Positions 32,177 through 41,985 of a stretch of DNA of 64,000 nt are shown piece by piece. The DNA lies in contig JACKBT010000014.1 of NCBI GenBank assembly GCA_020634415.1, positions 50,516 through 114,515 on the forward strand, read 5' to 3'. The position numbers were made by a program, and so were the translations under genes. Source of the DNA: Ardenticatenaceae bacterium. Its GTDB lineage: Bacteria > Chloroflexota > Anaerolineae > Promineifilales > Promineifilaceae. The notes under the pieces are model-generated. The model did no database searches and was not told where the DNA came from. It saw nothing but the letters and a program-made list of their open reading frames with translations. How positions within the stretch are numbered: position 1 is the first letter of the stretch; each line of letters starts with the position of its first letter.

Positions 32177-33955
32177 TTACGCTTTCTCTTTTATCGCCAG
32201 AGCGATGTGTAATTCATCTAGCTGCTTTTGCACCACTGGTGAGGGCGCATCGGCCATCAGGTCGGTGGCCTGGGCTGTTTTGGGGAAGGCCATCACTTCG
32301 CGGATGTTGGGTTCGCCGGCCATAAGCGCCACGAGGCGGTCAATGCCAGGGGCGATGCCGCCGTGCGGTGGTGCGCCATACTCAAAGGCTTCCAACATAT
32401 GTCCAAATTGGTCTTCGGCCTCTTCCCAGGAGAAGCCGATGAGTTCCATGATTTTGCGTTGCAACGGCCGTTCATGAATACGAATACTCCCACCCGCTAC
32501 CTCAAACCCATTGCACACCAAATCATACTGTTCACTTAAAACGGCCGATGGATCACTATCCAACAGCGGAATATGCTCCCGCTTAGGCGAGGTAAACATA
32601 TGATGGCTTGGCGCATAATGCCCATCCTCCATCCCCTCCTCAAACAGCGGGAAATCCACCACCCAGCAGAAAGAAAGCTCCTTCTTATCCTTCAAGCCCA
32701 ACCGCTGCCCCATCTCCTCGCGCATTGTCCCCAACACACTATAGACGATAGACTTCTCATCGCTGGCAAAGAGCAGCAGATCACCCGGTTGCGCATTCAG
32801 GCGTTCTGTTAGGGCAATAAGCTGCTCCACCGTAAAGAACTTGGTGATAAAGCCGCGCATCTCGCCATTGTCACTGTTCAGGGCCATCCAGGCCAGCCCC
32901 TTCGCCCCGGCTCCTTTAGCAATATCCTCAAGCTCCGTAATCTGCTTACGGCTGTAATCGCCGCAACCAGGCACACAAATATCCTTCACCGGCTTGCCTG
33001 CGGCCACATTATCGGCAAACACGGCAAACGCACTCTTGCCCGCAATGTCCGAAACATCCACCAGTTCTAGCCCGTAGCGCAGGTCAGGGCGGTCGGTGCC
33101 AAAGTGTTCCATTGCCTCGCGGTAGCTAATGCGGGGGAATTGGTCGGAGGCGGCCGGAACCAGGCTGGCTTCTTTAACCATGCCCAACATGAGGTTCTCG
33201 ATCAAGTCGAGAATGTCATCACGCTCAACAAAACTCATTTCCAAGTCAAGCTGGGTGAATTCCGGCTGGCGGTCGGCTCGCAAATCTTCGTCGCGGAAGC
33301 AGCGAGCAATCTGGAAATACCGCTCATAACCCGCCACCATGAGCAGTTGTTTGAGCTGCTGGGGGCTTTGCGGCAGGGCATAAAATTGGCCGGGATGCAC
33401 CCGGCTAGGCACGAGATAATCTCGTGCGCCTTCGGGCGTACTCTTGAACAAAATAGGTGTTTCCACTTCCAAAAAGCCGCGATCATTGAGGAAGTCGCGG
33501 ATGAATTTGATGGCTTTGTGGCGGATGATGAGATTGCGCTGCAAACGCTCGCGGCGCAAATCCAAGTAGCGATATTTCAGGCGTAGGCTCTCGTCCACAT
33601 TGTCATCGCGGTCAATCATGAAGGGTGGGGTTTTGGCTGGATTCAGGATAACCAGCTCTTCAACCAGCACTTCAATTTCGCCCGTAGCCAGGTTGGGGTT
33701 AGCCAGCCCTTCGGGGCGCGGCGAGACTTCGCCTTTGACTTGCAGCACGTATTCGCTGCGAATTTGTTCGGCTGTGGCGAAGGCGGCGGGGGAACGGCCG
33801 TTATCCACCACCACCTGCGTCTTCCCATCCCGATCCCGTAAATCAATAAAAACCACACCGCCCATGTCCCGGCGGCGATTCACCCAGCCGGCCAATGTCA
33901 CCTTTTGACCCACATGCTCAGGGCGTAACTCTCCACAATTATGCGTCTTCAACAT
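32177..33955 (-). CDS. aspS: Aspartyl-tRNA synthetase
   Basis: 592 residues from ATG 33955, the usual bacterial-type length. OB-fold anticodon domain first (GWVNRRRDMGGVVFIDLRDRDG), then class II motif 1, motif 2 (FRDEDLRADRQPEFTQLDLEMSF), the GAD insertion domain (about 300-420), and motif 3 (GAPPHGGIAPGIDRLVALMAG). An upstream in-frame start at 34072 would add 39 non-homologous residues and has no ribosome site, whereas ATG 33955 follows AAAGGGA. Whether it also charges tRNA-Asn cannot be decided from the sequence. Confidence 0.96.
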   Translation of the reverse strand: MLKTHNCGELRPEHVGQKVTLAGWVNRRRDMGGVVFIDLRDRDGKTQVVVDNGRSPAAFATAEQIRSEYVLQVKGEVSPRPEGLANPNLATGEIEVLVEELVILNPAKTPPFMIDRDDNVDESLRLKYRYLDLRRERLQRNLIIRHKAIKFIRDFLNDRGFLEVETPILFKSTPEGARDYLVPSRVHPGQFYALPQSPQQLKQLLMVAGYERYFQIARCFRDEDLRADRQPEFTQLDLEMSFVERDDILDLIENLMLGMVKEASLVPAASDQFPRISYREAMEHFGTDRPDLRYGLELVDVSDIAGKSAFAVFADNVAAGKPVKDICVPGCGDYSRKQITELEDIAKGAGAKGLAWMALNSDNGEMRGFITKFFTVEQLIALTERLNAQPGDLLLFASDEKSIVYSVLGTMREEMGQRLGLKDKKELSFCWVVDFPLFEEGMEDGHYAPSHHMFTSPKREHIPLLDSDPSAVLSEQYDLVCNGFEVAGGSIRIHERPLQRKIMELIGFSWEEAEDQFGHMLEAFEYGAPPHGGIAPGIDRLVALMAGEPNIREVMAFPKTAQATDLMADAPSPVVQKQLDELHIALAIKEKA

Positions 33956-34068
33956 ACCAATATCCCTTTTCAAAAAGAAAGGCGCACTACTGCGCCTCGT
34001 GTTTATTTTCACAAAGTCAAGTGGGCAAATTTTATCATGCTGCCCCTCTGGTGACAAAGAAGCAAAAT

Positions 34069-34890
34069 TCAACGTGCCAAAAACGCCTGGGCCACCGTTA
34101 AAAAGTTTTCCTGCTGTTCAATCATGGGCAGATGACCACATTCAGGGAACTTATGAATCACCACATCTGGCATCACTTCCGCCAGCACGTCAGCATCGCT
34201 GTCCGGCACAACAGGGTCATCTTGGCCCCACACCAGGCAGGTGGGCTGGTTAATTTTGTCCAGTGATGAGCGAATATCGTAAAAAGCGGTGGCCTTTAAC
34301 ACGGATGATGAAGCCCGGGCCAACTCGTAATCCTTTAACCGTCGTTCCCACAACCCGTCGTCAAAACGTTCGGCATCGTAAAAAGGCACTTTAATTTGCC
34401 GCTTCACCATGAGTTTGGATTGGGAAACGGCCGATCCCACATCCACCAATCCCAAACCAATGCCCACCTTCTTCAACAACTCCGGGTAATTGCCCCCCGT
34501 CAAAATCGCGGGGGCCAACAGTAGCAGCTTTTCCACTTCTTGGGGATAGGCCAGGGCAAAACTCGTCGCCAAAATCCCGCCAAACGAATGCCCCAAAATT
34601 GTCATCGCCGGCAAATTCAACGTCCACTGCAAATCGGCCAACCACTCGACCAAATGGGGGATGGTATAAGGCGATGTGTTATCGCTGTAGCCAAAGCCAG
34701 GAATGTCCGGCGCAATCACCCAATGGCGCTGGCCCAACTCGTGCATAATCTCCCGAAAACTATCGGCCGAAGTAGACATACCGTGCAGCATGAGTATTGG
34801 TATGCCGCCGTAACGCTGCCCGGTCATGTAATAACTCGTGCGTATATCATACGCGCCTGCGTAATAACGTGGAATCTCTGGATAGTTCAT
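34069..34890 (-). CDS. Alpha/beta hydrolase
   Basis: 273 residues, classical alpha/beta hydrolase: oxyanion-side LMLHGMSTS, nucleophile elbow LGHSFGGILA, acid Asp in VWGQDDPVVPDSDA, and His in PECGHLPMIEQQENF. No signal peptide. It resembles esterases and C-C hydrolases of the meta-cleavage type, but the lid region (about 140-200) does not name a substrate. It ends 114 bases upstream of aspS on the same strand; the aspS leader sequence separates them. Confidence 0.88.
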   Translation of the reverse strand: MNYPEIPRYYAGAYDIRTSYYMTGQRYGGIPILMLHGMSTSADSFREIMHELGQRHWVIAPDIPGFGYSDNTSPYTIPHLVEWLADLQWTLNLPAMTILGHSFGGILATSFALAYPQEVEKLLLLAPAILTGGNYPELLKKVGIGLGLVDVGSAVSQSKLMVKRQIKVPFYDAERFDDGLWERRLKDYELARASSSVLKATAFYDIRSSLDKINQPTCLVWGQDDPVVPDSDADVLAEVMPDVVIHKFPECGHLPMIEQQENFLTVAQAFLAR

Positions 34891-34982
34891 CTGTCATACT
34901 CCTGAAAGGTTAGTTAATCATACCAATGAGTGCTTTATGAGGCGAGTGCATTTCAGGGTGAAGCCGTTATAATACCCAGCCT

Positions 34983-36008
34983 ATGGTACAAGAACCGACA
35001 CCACCTCAAGTTATTCAAATTCAACCAGAGAAGAACCGCACCGCTCTCTGGATTCTGATTGCCGTAAGCGTGGGCTTTCTGCTGCCTGTTTGTGCCTGCG
35101 CGGTGTTCATGTTAACGGCCGTTACCTCCCTCACCGCCCTGGCCTCCGACAGCAGCAGCACCACCACCAGCAGCGGCAGCGGCGACGCCATCGCCATTGT
35201 GCGCGTCGAAGGGGCCATCTTCAGCAGCGACGACCCCGAAGATTTTGCCGCCGGTGCAGGCAGCGGCGTGGTCATCGCCGACCTGCAAAAGGCTGTGGCC
35301 GATCCCACCGTCAAAGCCATCGTTCTGCGTGTAGACAGCCCCGGTGGCTCTGTCACCGGCTCAGCCCAAATCTATGAATTCATCCGCGACCTGGAAAAAC
35401 CCATCGTCGTCAGCATGGCGGCCACAGCCGCTTCCGGCGGTTACTACATCAGCGCCCCCGCCGATTACATTTTCGCCCGTCCCGACACCGTTACGGGCAG
35501 CATTGGCGTTATCATGACCCTGTTCAACGCCGAGGAGTTAATAGACGAAATCGGGGTAGATGTAATCAACATCACCAGCGGCCCCAATAAGGCGATAGGC
35601 AGCACCTGGGACGAGCTTACGCCGGAACAGCGCGACATCCTCGAAGCGTTTATAGATGAAGCCTATGATGATTTTGTGCAGATTATTGTAGACGGCCGTT
35701 CCCTCGACGAAGACACCGTGCGCCAAATTGCCGACGGCCGTATCTACTCTGGCCGCCAGGCCCAGGCCAATGGCCTCGTGGACGAACTGGGCGATCTCCA
35801 GGCCGCCATCAGCAAAGCCGCCGACCTCGGCGGCATCAGCGGCGAACCACGTATCGTCGAATACGAGCATCTGCCCTCACTCGAATCCTTCCTCACTGGC
35901 CTCTCCAGCCGCCTCAACCAGAGCCAAGCAGATCAGGCCCTCCAGGCCATCGAAGAATTCACCCTCCCTGCCATCGAGTATCGCTATGTCGGCCCCGCTT
36001 CCCAATAA
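34983..36008 (+). CDS. sppA: Signal peptide peptidase SppA, short form
   Basis: 341 residues: one N-terminal membrane helix ([22 protein letters not shown]), a Ser-rich linker, then the S49 peptidase domain. [22 protein letters not shown] (nucleophile Ser) and TGSIGVIM are in place, and the general-base Lys is likely in [12 protein letters not shown]. The length matches the short, single-domain type found in Gram-positives. TATAAT at 34968-34973 ends 9 bases before the ATG, with no Shine-Dalgarno sequence, so a leaderless transcript is plausible. It overlaps the next gene by 23 bases. Confidence 0.92.
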   Translation: MVQEPTPPQVIQIQPEKNRTALWILIAVSVGFLLPVCACAVFMLTAVTSLTALASDSSSTTTSSGSGDAIAIVRVEGAIFSSDDPEDFAAGAGSGVVIADLQKAVADPTVKAIVLRVDSPGGSVTGSAQIYEFIRDLEKPIVVSMAATAASGGYYISAPADYIFARPDTVTGSIGVIMTLFNAEELIDEIGVDVINITSGPNKAIGSTWDELTPEQRDILEAFIDEAYDDFVQIIVDGRSLDEDTVRQIADGRIYSGRQAQANGLVDELGDLQAAISKAADLGGISGEPRIVEYEHLPSLESFLTGLSSRLNQSQADQALQAIEEFTLPAIEYRYVGPASQ

Positions 36009-37929
36009 ACACCAGAATCCATCCTCACCCCAGCCCTCTCTCACGGGTGGAGGGTTAGGGTGGGGGGCAAAACGCCGACCATACAAACACAGTTGGTTAA
36101 CGGCCGTTCTCGCCCTCACCCTTCTCACTTTCCTGTTACTGGCCCATACCCAACCCGCCCAAACACAAGGCCAAACCCGGCTCGTCCTCGCCTTCTACTA
36201 CTCCTGGTTCAGCCCTGACTCCTTTGGCCCTGGCCGCACCCCCTACACACCACCGCAGCCCTACTACTCCAGCGACGCGGGCACCATCCAACGCCACGTC
36301 AGTGAAGCTCGTTCGGCGGGCATAGATGCCTTCGTGCAAAGCTGGTACGGCCCCGAAACCGTCAACAACCAGACAGAAACCAACTTCCAAACCCTGCTCA
36401 ATATCGCCAGCGGATCGGGCTTCAAAGCGGCCGTTGACTTTGAGACAGGCAGCCCCTTCTACAGCAGCAACGACGACCGCATCAACGCCCTGCGCACCCT
36501 GCTGGCTGGTCATGCCACCCACCCCGCCTATTTGCGCGTAGACGGCAAACCCGTTGTCTTCTTCTGGGCCAACTGGCTGCTCACACCCGCCGAATGGGTC
36601 GTCATTCGCGGTGCCGTAGACCCCGACCGTAACTCCATCTGGATTGCTGAAGGGACCAACACCGCCTATCTTGATGCCTTCGATGGCCTTCATCTTTACA
36701 ACATCGCCTGGTCCAATAATCCCGCCGGCACAGCCGCCACCTGGGCTGCCAACACCCGCGCCGCTGCCGCCACCTATGGCGGCTACAAATATTGGGTAGC
36801 TACCGCCATGCCCGGTTGGAATGACACCCTGTTGGGGCGCGGCGATGCAGCCTTTGTGCGTGACCGCGCCGATGGCAGTTATTATCAGTCCAGCTTCGGC
36901 GGCGCGGCGGCCAGCGCCCCCGACATGCTCATCATTACCTCCTACAATGAATGGCCGGAGGGCAGCCAGATTGAACCCAGTGTGGAATTGGGCAGCACAT
37001 ATTTGGAATTGACGGCGCAACTGAGCGCGGGCTTCAAGTCGGGCACACTGCCCGTGCCGCCCGTGCCGCCTACCTTGCCCCCGGCTCCCACCTTTACCCC
37101 CGGCCCATCGCCCACGCCCGCCCCACCCACTGCCACGCTGCCCCCCACAGAAACACCCACGCCCTCCGACACGCCCACACCGACGGAAACCCCGCCGCCC
37201 ACCAACACACCCACACCGATTGTCACACCCACGCCCCAGGCAGACGGCCGTATTCTCTACACCATCCTCCCCGGCGACACCCTCATCACCATTGCCGACC
37301 GTTACAACCTGCTGCTAACCGACCTCTACGCCTACAACAACATCACCGCCGACTCCATCCTCACCGCCGGACAAACCCTCATCCTCGGCTACGACAGCTT
37401 TGCGGATGGCTCCACGCCCCTGCGCGGCTTTGCCCAGGCTCGTGTGCAGCCCGATGGCACCATCGTCCACCTCGTGCAGCCCGGCGACAGCCTGATCAGC
37501 ATCGCCGAAACCTACGACCTGACTTTGGATGAACTGTTCAGCCTCAGCGGCCTGACCATTGACAGCGTATTACAGCTAGGTCAACAAGTGGCGGTAGGCA
37601 CACGCCCCACGCCCCAAGCGGCCGGCGGCTCCACCGATCTCCCCGCTCCGCTGGCCTCGCCCACACCCCTGCCCACAGCCACCTTGCCCCCTTCGCCCAC
37701 CAGCACCCCCCAACCCCAGCCTACAGCCACCATCACCCCCACCCCATTGGCAACTGACAATTCACAATTGACCATTGACGATACGCTCCTAAGCGAAGCG
37801 ACCCCCTCTCCCCCCTCGCCTCTCCCCTCTCGCTCCTCCCCCACCTCCCTCATCCTGCCCATCATCATTCTCATCATTAGCGCCCTGCTCTTTCTCGGTG
37901 TTGTCCTCCTTTATTTAGGACGCAAGTAG
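35986..37929 (+). CDS. GH99/GH71-like surface protein with two LysM domains and a C-terminal anchor
   Basis: 647 residues from ATG 35986, inside the sppA end; a longer frame to 35728 is only overlap. First about 25 residues come from a palindromic intergenic repeat (ccctctctcacgggtggagg), then a signal helix ([19 protein letters not shown]). Residues 60-340 resemble endo-mannosidase-like barrels ([19 protein letters not shown] ... [16 protein letters not shown], where [11 protein letters not shown] is typical of GH99/GH71 relatives). A long Pro/Thr stalk, two LysM units ([40 protein letters not shown]), another stalk and a membrane helix with RK at the end follow. LysM suggests peptidoglycan or chitin-like glycan binding. 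Confidence 0.82.
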   Translation: MSAPLPNKHQNPSSPQPSLTGGGLGWGAKRRPYKHSWLTAVLALTLLTFLLLAHTQPAQTQGQTRLVLAFYYSWFSPDSFGPGRTPYTPPQPYYSSDAGTIQRHVSEARSAGIDAFVQSWYGPETVNNQTETNFQTLLNIASGSGFKAAVDFETGSPFYSSNDDRINALRTLLAGHATHPAYLRVDGKPVVFFWANWLLTPAEWVVIRGAVDPDRNSIWIAEGTNTAYLDAFDGLHLYNIAWSNNPAGTAATWAANTRAAAATYGGYKYWVATAMPGWNDTLLGRGDAAFVRDRADGSYYQSSFGGAAASAPDMLIITSYNEWPEGSQIEPSVELGSTYLELTAQLSAGFKSGTLPVPPVPPTLPPAPTFTPGPSPTPAPPTATLPPTETPTPSDTPTPTETPPPTNTPTPIVTPTPQADGRILYTILPGDTLITIADRYNLLLTDLYAYNNITADSILTAGQTLILGYDSFADGSTPLRGFAQARVQPDGTIVHLVQPGDSLISIAETYDLTLDELFSLSGLTIDSVLQLGQQVAVGTRPTPQAAGGSTDLPAPLASPTPLPTATLPPSPTSTPQPQPTATITPTPLATDNSQLTIDDTLLSEATPSPPSPLPSRSSPTSLILPIIILIISALLFLGVVLLYLGRK

Positions 37930-38022
37930 CAATTTTCATTTTGCGGGAACCATTCGTAAACGGCCGTCGTTACAGGGATAACGGCCGTTCAATCAAACAT
38001 TAAAACAGGATGGAGAACCAAA

Positions 38023-39681
38023 ATGAAACGCATAACCCAATATCTAATCATATCCCTATTTGCCTTGCTCATCATTGGCTGTCAACCTGAAACAGTCGTC
38101 GAAACTGTCATTCAGGAAGTTGAAGTCACCCGTGTAGTCACGGAAACTGTTTTTGAGGAAGGCGAGACTGTTGAAGTAACCCGGGTTGTTACTTCAGTTG
38201 AAGAAGTAGAAACAACAACCGAATCAACTGCCGATGAAGCCATCGCCGCCGCGCCCCAAAACCAACAACCCATCATCATCGCCACACCCGCCCCACAGGC
38301 TACCCAGGCCATTACCCCCCGCGATATGTTCTTCCAGGATTACGGAGTCAACCCTTACATCCTCACCAGCGAAGACAACCTGTCCACCTTCTCGCTCGAC
38401 GTAGATACCGGCTCCTACAGCATCGCCCGCCGCTACATCAACGACGGCCTGCCCGTGCCACCCGAAGCCGTCCGTGTGGAAGAGTTCGTCAACGCCTTCC
38501 CGCAAGGCTACGCCCTGCCGCCCAACACCGCCTTCGCCATCTACGCCGATGGCGCACCCTCCCCCTTCCACAGCGACGGCACCTACTTCCTGCGCATTGG
38601 CGTGCAGGGTTACGACGTGGCTGAAGAAGACCGCGCCGCTGCGGCCCTCACCTTTGTTATAGATGTCTCTGGCTCCATGGCCCAAGAGAACCGCCTGGGC
38701 CTCGTCAAAGAATCCTTGGAACTGCTGGTAGACCGGATGCGCCCCGACGACACCATCGCCGTTGTTGTTTACGGCTCCGATGCCCGCGTCGTGCTCAACC
38801 CCACACCGGGCAGCGAACGCTCTACCATTCTCAGCGCCATCTATGGCCTCAGCACCGAAGGCTCAACCAATCTGGAAGCTGGTTTGAGATTGGGCTACCA
38901 ACTGGCGAACCGCGCCTACAAACCTGGCGGCATCAACCGCGTCATCATCGCCTCCGATGGTGTGGCCAACGTGGGCAACACCGACCCCGATGTGCTGGCG
39001 CAGGAGATTCGCGGCTATGCTGATGCCGGCATTACGCTGACGACGGTTGGTTTTGGACTTGGCAATTACAATGACATCATTATGGAGCAGTTGGCCGACC
39101 AGGGTGATGGTAATTATGCCTATGTGGATACGCTGGATGAGGCGGAGACATTGTTTGTGGACAATATGATGTCTACGCTGCAAGTGATTGCCCTGGATGC
39201 CAAAATCCAGGTGGAATTTGACCCACAGGTGGTGCAGCAGTACCGTCTCGTTGGTTACGAAAATCGGGCCATTGCTGACCAGGATTTCCGTAACAACGAA
39301 GTGGATGCGGCTGAATTTGGAGCCGGGCATAATGCCACCGCTATTTATGCCGTGCAGTTAGTGCCGGGGGCCAACGGCGAACGCGGACCTTCGCGCCGTA
39401 TCGCCACCGTCAACCTGCGCTGGCAAGACCCCGACACCCGGCAAGTCACCGAAATCAGCGGCGACTTCTTCACCGACAACCTGGCAGCCTCCTTCGATGC
39501 GGCACCTTTGTACTACCAACTGGCCGTTGTCGTCAGCCAATACGCCGAACTGCTGCGCGACAGCTACTGGGCCGAAGGTGTGACGCTGAATGACCTTCGT
39601 ATTCGCAGTGAACGCCTGGCCGGGCAAATGGAACTGGCCGATGTGGTCGAGTTTGCCAATCTAGTTGCCAGCACACGGTAA
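38023..39681 (+). CDS. VWA-domain lipoprotein, YfbK-like
   Basis: 552 residues. Lipobox LLIIGC (Cys about 20), then a repetitive linker of VVETVIQEVEVTRVVTETV type. An N-terminal vWA-associated region (NPYILTSEDNLSTFSLDVDTGSYSIARR), the VWA domain with an intact MIDAS (DVSGSM, later STNLEAG and ASDGV), and a C-terminal DUF3520-like part follow. YfbK-type proteins are surface lipoproteins of unknown role, probably metal-dependent ligand binders. ATG follows a GGAG-like site (ggatggagaaccaaa). Two ACGGCCGT copies lie in the short leader. Confidence 0.9.
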   Translation: MKRITQYLIISLFALLIIGCQPETVVETVIQEVEVTRVVTETVFEEGETVEVTRVVTSVEEVETTTESTADEAIAAAPQNQQPIIIATPAPQATQAITPRDMFFQDYGVNPYILTSEDNLSTFSLDVDTGSYSIARRYINDGLPVPPEAVRVEEFVNAFPQGYALPPNTAFAIYADGAPSPFHSDGTYFLRIGVQGYDVAEEDRAAAALTFVIDVSGSMAQENRLGLVKESLELLVDRMRPDDTIAVVVYGSDARVVLNPTPGSERSTILSAIYGLSTEGSTNLEAGLRLGYQLANRAYKPGGINRVIIASDGVANVGNTDPDVLAQEIRGYADAGITLTTVGFGLGNYNDIIMEQLADQGDGNYAYVDTLDEAETLFVDNMMSTLQVIALDAKIQVEFDPQVVQQYRLVGYENRAIADQDFRNNEVDAAEFGAGHNATAIYAVQLVPGANGERGPSRRIATVNLRWQDPDTRQVTEISGDFFTDNLAASFDAAPLYYQLAVVVSQYAELLRDSYWAEGVTLNDLRIRSERLAGQMELADVVEFANLVASTR

Positions 39682-39736
39682 GTGGTAACTGGGTAATTGG
39701 GTAATTGAGTAAGCTGGCCCAATTACCCAATTACCC
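39679..39736. repeat. Inverted repeat of GGTAATT words
   Basis: taactgggtaattgggtaattgag on the left, caattacccaattaccc on the right, immediately after (and including) the VWA gene stop. The period here is 7-8. Confidence 0.7.
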
Positions 39737-39846
39737 CTCTCCGCTGTTTCCTGCTTTACACCACCGTCAGTTTTAGCCACTTGTCGTATATCTCACGTCA
39801 CCCAGACGTACAGCAGTCAAAAGCCAAAGCCGTTATCATCCGTATT

Positions 39847-39942
39847 CAGTAGATCGAAATCCTTGTAGAGCGATTTTGCAAATCGCTCAGATGATTTACA
39901 AAATCGCCTCACAACACACTCGTGGTCTGTTTCGATCTACTG
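39847..39942. repeat. MITE-like 96-bp palindromic element
   Basis: Outer arms CAGTAGATCGAAA (39847) and TTTCGATCTACTG (ending 39942) are perfect 13-base complements. Inside is a second perfect hairpin, GAGCGATTT-TGC-AAATCGCTC (39868-39888). It sits in the 350-base gap between two lipoprotein genes; the rest of that gap has the heptad array at its start and nothing else I can identify. Confidence 0.65.
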
Positions 39943-40031
39943 GTATTAGTTGCACGAGCGGAAAACCCCCAATCCCCACCGTGAAGATGAATCCCCATTT
40001 AGTGTGGTAATTACCACAAACGAGGTATACG

Positions 40032-41126
40032 ATGAAACGCATTTACTTGATTGTTTTAATGGTTTTGCTGTTGTTTATGGCTGCCTGCAATGCTGCCGGC
40101 AGCGCGAGTAACGATAGTGTAACTGGCATGGAACCAGAGGCAACGGCCGTTCCCCCCACCATCGCCGTCCCCACAGACACACCCGCAAGCGAAACGGCCG
40201 TCTGCCCCCCAGCCACAGATGAGATGGCTTTGTTACAAAACCCGGCAAACGGCTATTGCTTGCTCTACCCTGCTGATTATCAGGTGGTCGAAACGGCCGA
40301 ATCCGCCATCAACATCGTCAAAGATTCCCTGCTCAACACCAGCGACCCCCGCTTTGGTCTGACCGTAGAGGCCGCCAACGGCCGTACCGCCAGCCAAATG
40401 GCCGAAGCCGAAATAGCCAACTTCCCCACTGATCAATGGCCCGATGTACAGCGCAGCACCATCACCCTAGATGGGGTAACGGCCGAAATGGTAGACAACT
40501 TACCAGGGCAAGACCTGCATCGCCGTCTCTTTCTGGTTCACGAAGATCGCCTTTATCAGATGTTCTTCTCACCCGTAGACAAGCCCGACCAGATGCAGCC
40601 CTTCTTCGACAACCTCATCGCTTCTTTCCACTTTGTACCCGTTGTCGCCGCTGCCCCCCTGCAAGCTGGCCCCGAATGCCCTGAGGCAACGGCCGTTACC
40701 CAACTCTACCGCAGCCAAGCCGACGGCTACTGCCTGCTCATCCCCGCTGATTTTACGGCCGAGGAGACAGCCCCCGGTAACAGCGTCATCTACTTTGGCT
40801 CGCTGATGGACGTGGAACATCCCAAACTTTTCATCAACGTAGCGGAAGCAGACGGCCGTCCCATCTACGAAGTGGCTGAGGAAATGGCCGCCAACTGGGA
40901 AGGTTTCGAGATTGAACGCACCTTTGGCCTGTTGGTAGATGGCGAACCAGCCGAGATGTTGGGCAAGCTGCCCGGCCAGGATTTGAACCGGCAGCTCATT
41001 GTGATTCATGACGGCCGTCTCTACACCCTCACCTTCGTCCCCGACGATGCCGCTACGGGCACTGTCTACGAGCAAATGGAAGAGATGTATAAACTGACCT
41101 TGAACTCTTTCAACTTCTTGCAGTAG
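40032..41126 (+). CDS. Lipoprotein with a duplicated domain, function unknown
   Basis: 364 residues. Lipobox LFMAAC (Cys about 19) and a Pro/Thr stalk. Two similar domains follow, about residues 65-205 and 218-364, each starting LLQNPANGYCLLYPADYQV / LYRSQADGYCLLIPADFTA and containing DNLPGQDLHRRLFLVHEDRLYQMFF / GKLPGQDLNRQLIVIHDGRLYTLTF. The repeat shows an internal duplication. It is predicted to face outside the membrane. I recognise no catalytic residues or family. It is followed by a strong hairpin and the convergent phosphatase gene. Confidence 0.75.
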   Translation: MKRIYLIVLMVLLLFMAACNAAGSASNDSVTGMEPEATAVPPTIAVPTDTPASETAVCPPATDEMALLQNPANGYCLLYPADYQVVETAESAINIVKDSLLNTSDPRFGLTVEAANGRTASQMAEAEIANFPTDQWPDVQRSTITLDGVTAEMVDNLPGQDLHRRLFLVHEDRLYQMFFSPVDKPDQMQPFFDNLIASFHFVPVVAAAPLQAGPECPEATAVTQLYRSQADGYCLLIPADFTAEETAPGNSVIYFGSLMDVEHPKLFINVAEADGRPIYEVAEEMAANWEGFEIERTFGLLVDGEPAEMLGKLPGQDLNRQLIVIHDGRLYTLTFVPDDAATGTVYEQMEEMYKLTLNSFNFLQ

Positions 41127-41134
41127 GTCATTCG

Positions 41135-41163
41135 GTAGAGACGTTGCATGGCAACGTCTCTAC
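41135..41163. terminator. Perfect hairpin between convergent genes (GTAG-N3-CG family)
   Basis: GTAGAGACGTTGC (41135-41147), loop ATG, GCAACGTCTCTAC (41151-41163): a perfect 13-base stem. It includes the TAG stop of the leftward phosphatase gene. It has no U-run, and near-identical hairpins occur as dispersed repeats in other bacteria, so it may be a repeat that also stabilises transcript ends. Confidence 0.6.
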
Positions 41164-41924
41164 GAAATTAACCCCATGACCTGCTGGAACAAACGGCCGT
41201 TCGTCGCCACACTATCCCCCCCATGAATCGTCGCCACACCCCGCCAATCGGTAAACGTGCCGCCCGCCTCCTCCAAAATCACCTGCCAGGGCGCACAATC
41301 CCAGAGATTCATCGTGGCATCAGCCATCACCTCCGCCCGTCCCGTCGCCACCAGAGCATAACCATAGGCATCGCCCCAGGTGCGCTGGATGTAAGTGGCA
41401 TCGAGCAGCCGCTGCCAGCCTTCTGCCTTGCCCACTTCCTTGAAGTAATTTAATTCACTGCTCAGAACAACTGCATCTGCTAACTTTTCTACTTTTGAGA
41501 CGTGGGCGCGACGGCCGTTCCAATACGCTCCACCGCCCTTCACCGCATACACCGTCTCGTTCAACGCCGGAAAATGGGACACGCCCACAACGGCCTCATC
41601 CCCATCCAACAAAGCGAGCAAATTGGCATACAGCGGCACACCGCTGATAAAAGATTTCGTGCCATCAATCGGATCAATCACCCAGGTATAGCGCGAATCG
41701 GTGGCAGAACGGCCGTATTCCTCACCCAAAATCCCATGCTCCGGCCACCGCTCCCCAATCAGCCGCCGCAGCAGCTCCTCCGCCTGCCTATCCGCAATCG
41801 TCAGCGGCGAATTATCCGCCTTACGCTCCACCCCCACCCCCGTCTGAAAATACCCCAACGTCACCCGTCCCGCCTGCCAAATGGCCTCCAACGCAAACTC
41901 TAAAAATGTTTCATTTGTGTTCAT
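41160..41924 (-). CDS. hisN: Inositol-monophosphatase family protein, HisN-type histidinol-phosphatase
   Basis: 254 residues from ATG 41924; TTG 41933 is the alternative. Metal-site motifs of the FIG superfamily: GEEYGRS (Glu), WVIDPIDGTKSFISG (DPIDGT), and LWDCAPWQVILEEAGG (the WD motif). The TKSFISGVPLY variant after DPIDGT is typical of histidinol-phosphatase-type members, hence the symbol, but inositol phosphate or other sugar phosphates are possible. No other his gene is nearby. Confidence 0.85.
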   Translation of the reverse strand: MNTNETFLEFALEAIWQAGRVTLGYFQTGVGVERKADNSPLTIADRQAEELLRRLIGERWPEHGILGEEYGRSATDSRYTWVIDPIDGTKSFISGVPLYANLLALLDGDEAVVGVSHFPALNETVYAVKGGGAYWNGRRAHVSKVEKLADAVVLSSELNYFKEVGKAEGWQRLLDATYIQRTWGDAYGYALVATGRAEVMADATMNLWDCAPWQVILEEAGGTFTDWRGVATIHGGDSVATNGRLFQQVMGLIS

Positions 41925-41934
41925 ATTTATCAAG

Positions 41935-41985
41935 GGACTAGAGACTGGAGACTAATCTCCAGTCTCCAGTCTCTAGTCTCTAGTC
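41935..41985. repeat. Heptad-period inverted repeat (GGAGACT word)
   Basis: gggacta gagactg gagacta on the left, atctccagtctccagtctctagtctctagtcc on the right. It fills the gap between the leftward membrane gene (stop 41980) and hisN and overlaps the membrane gene's stop. Confidence 0.75.

Noticed and set aside
33956..34068. T-box leader before aspS
   Set aside because: No T-box core sequence or antiterminator in the aspS leader.
34072..34072. Upstream start for aspS
   Set aside because: The 39 extra residues are not AspRS-like and ATG 33955 has a ribosome site and the standard N-terminus.
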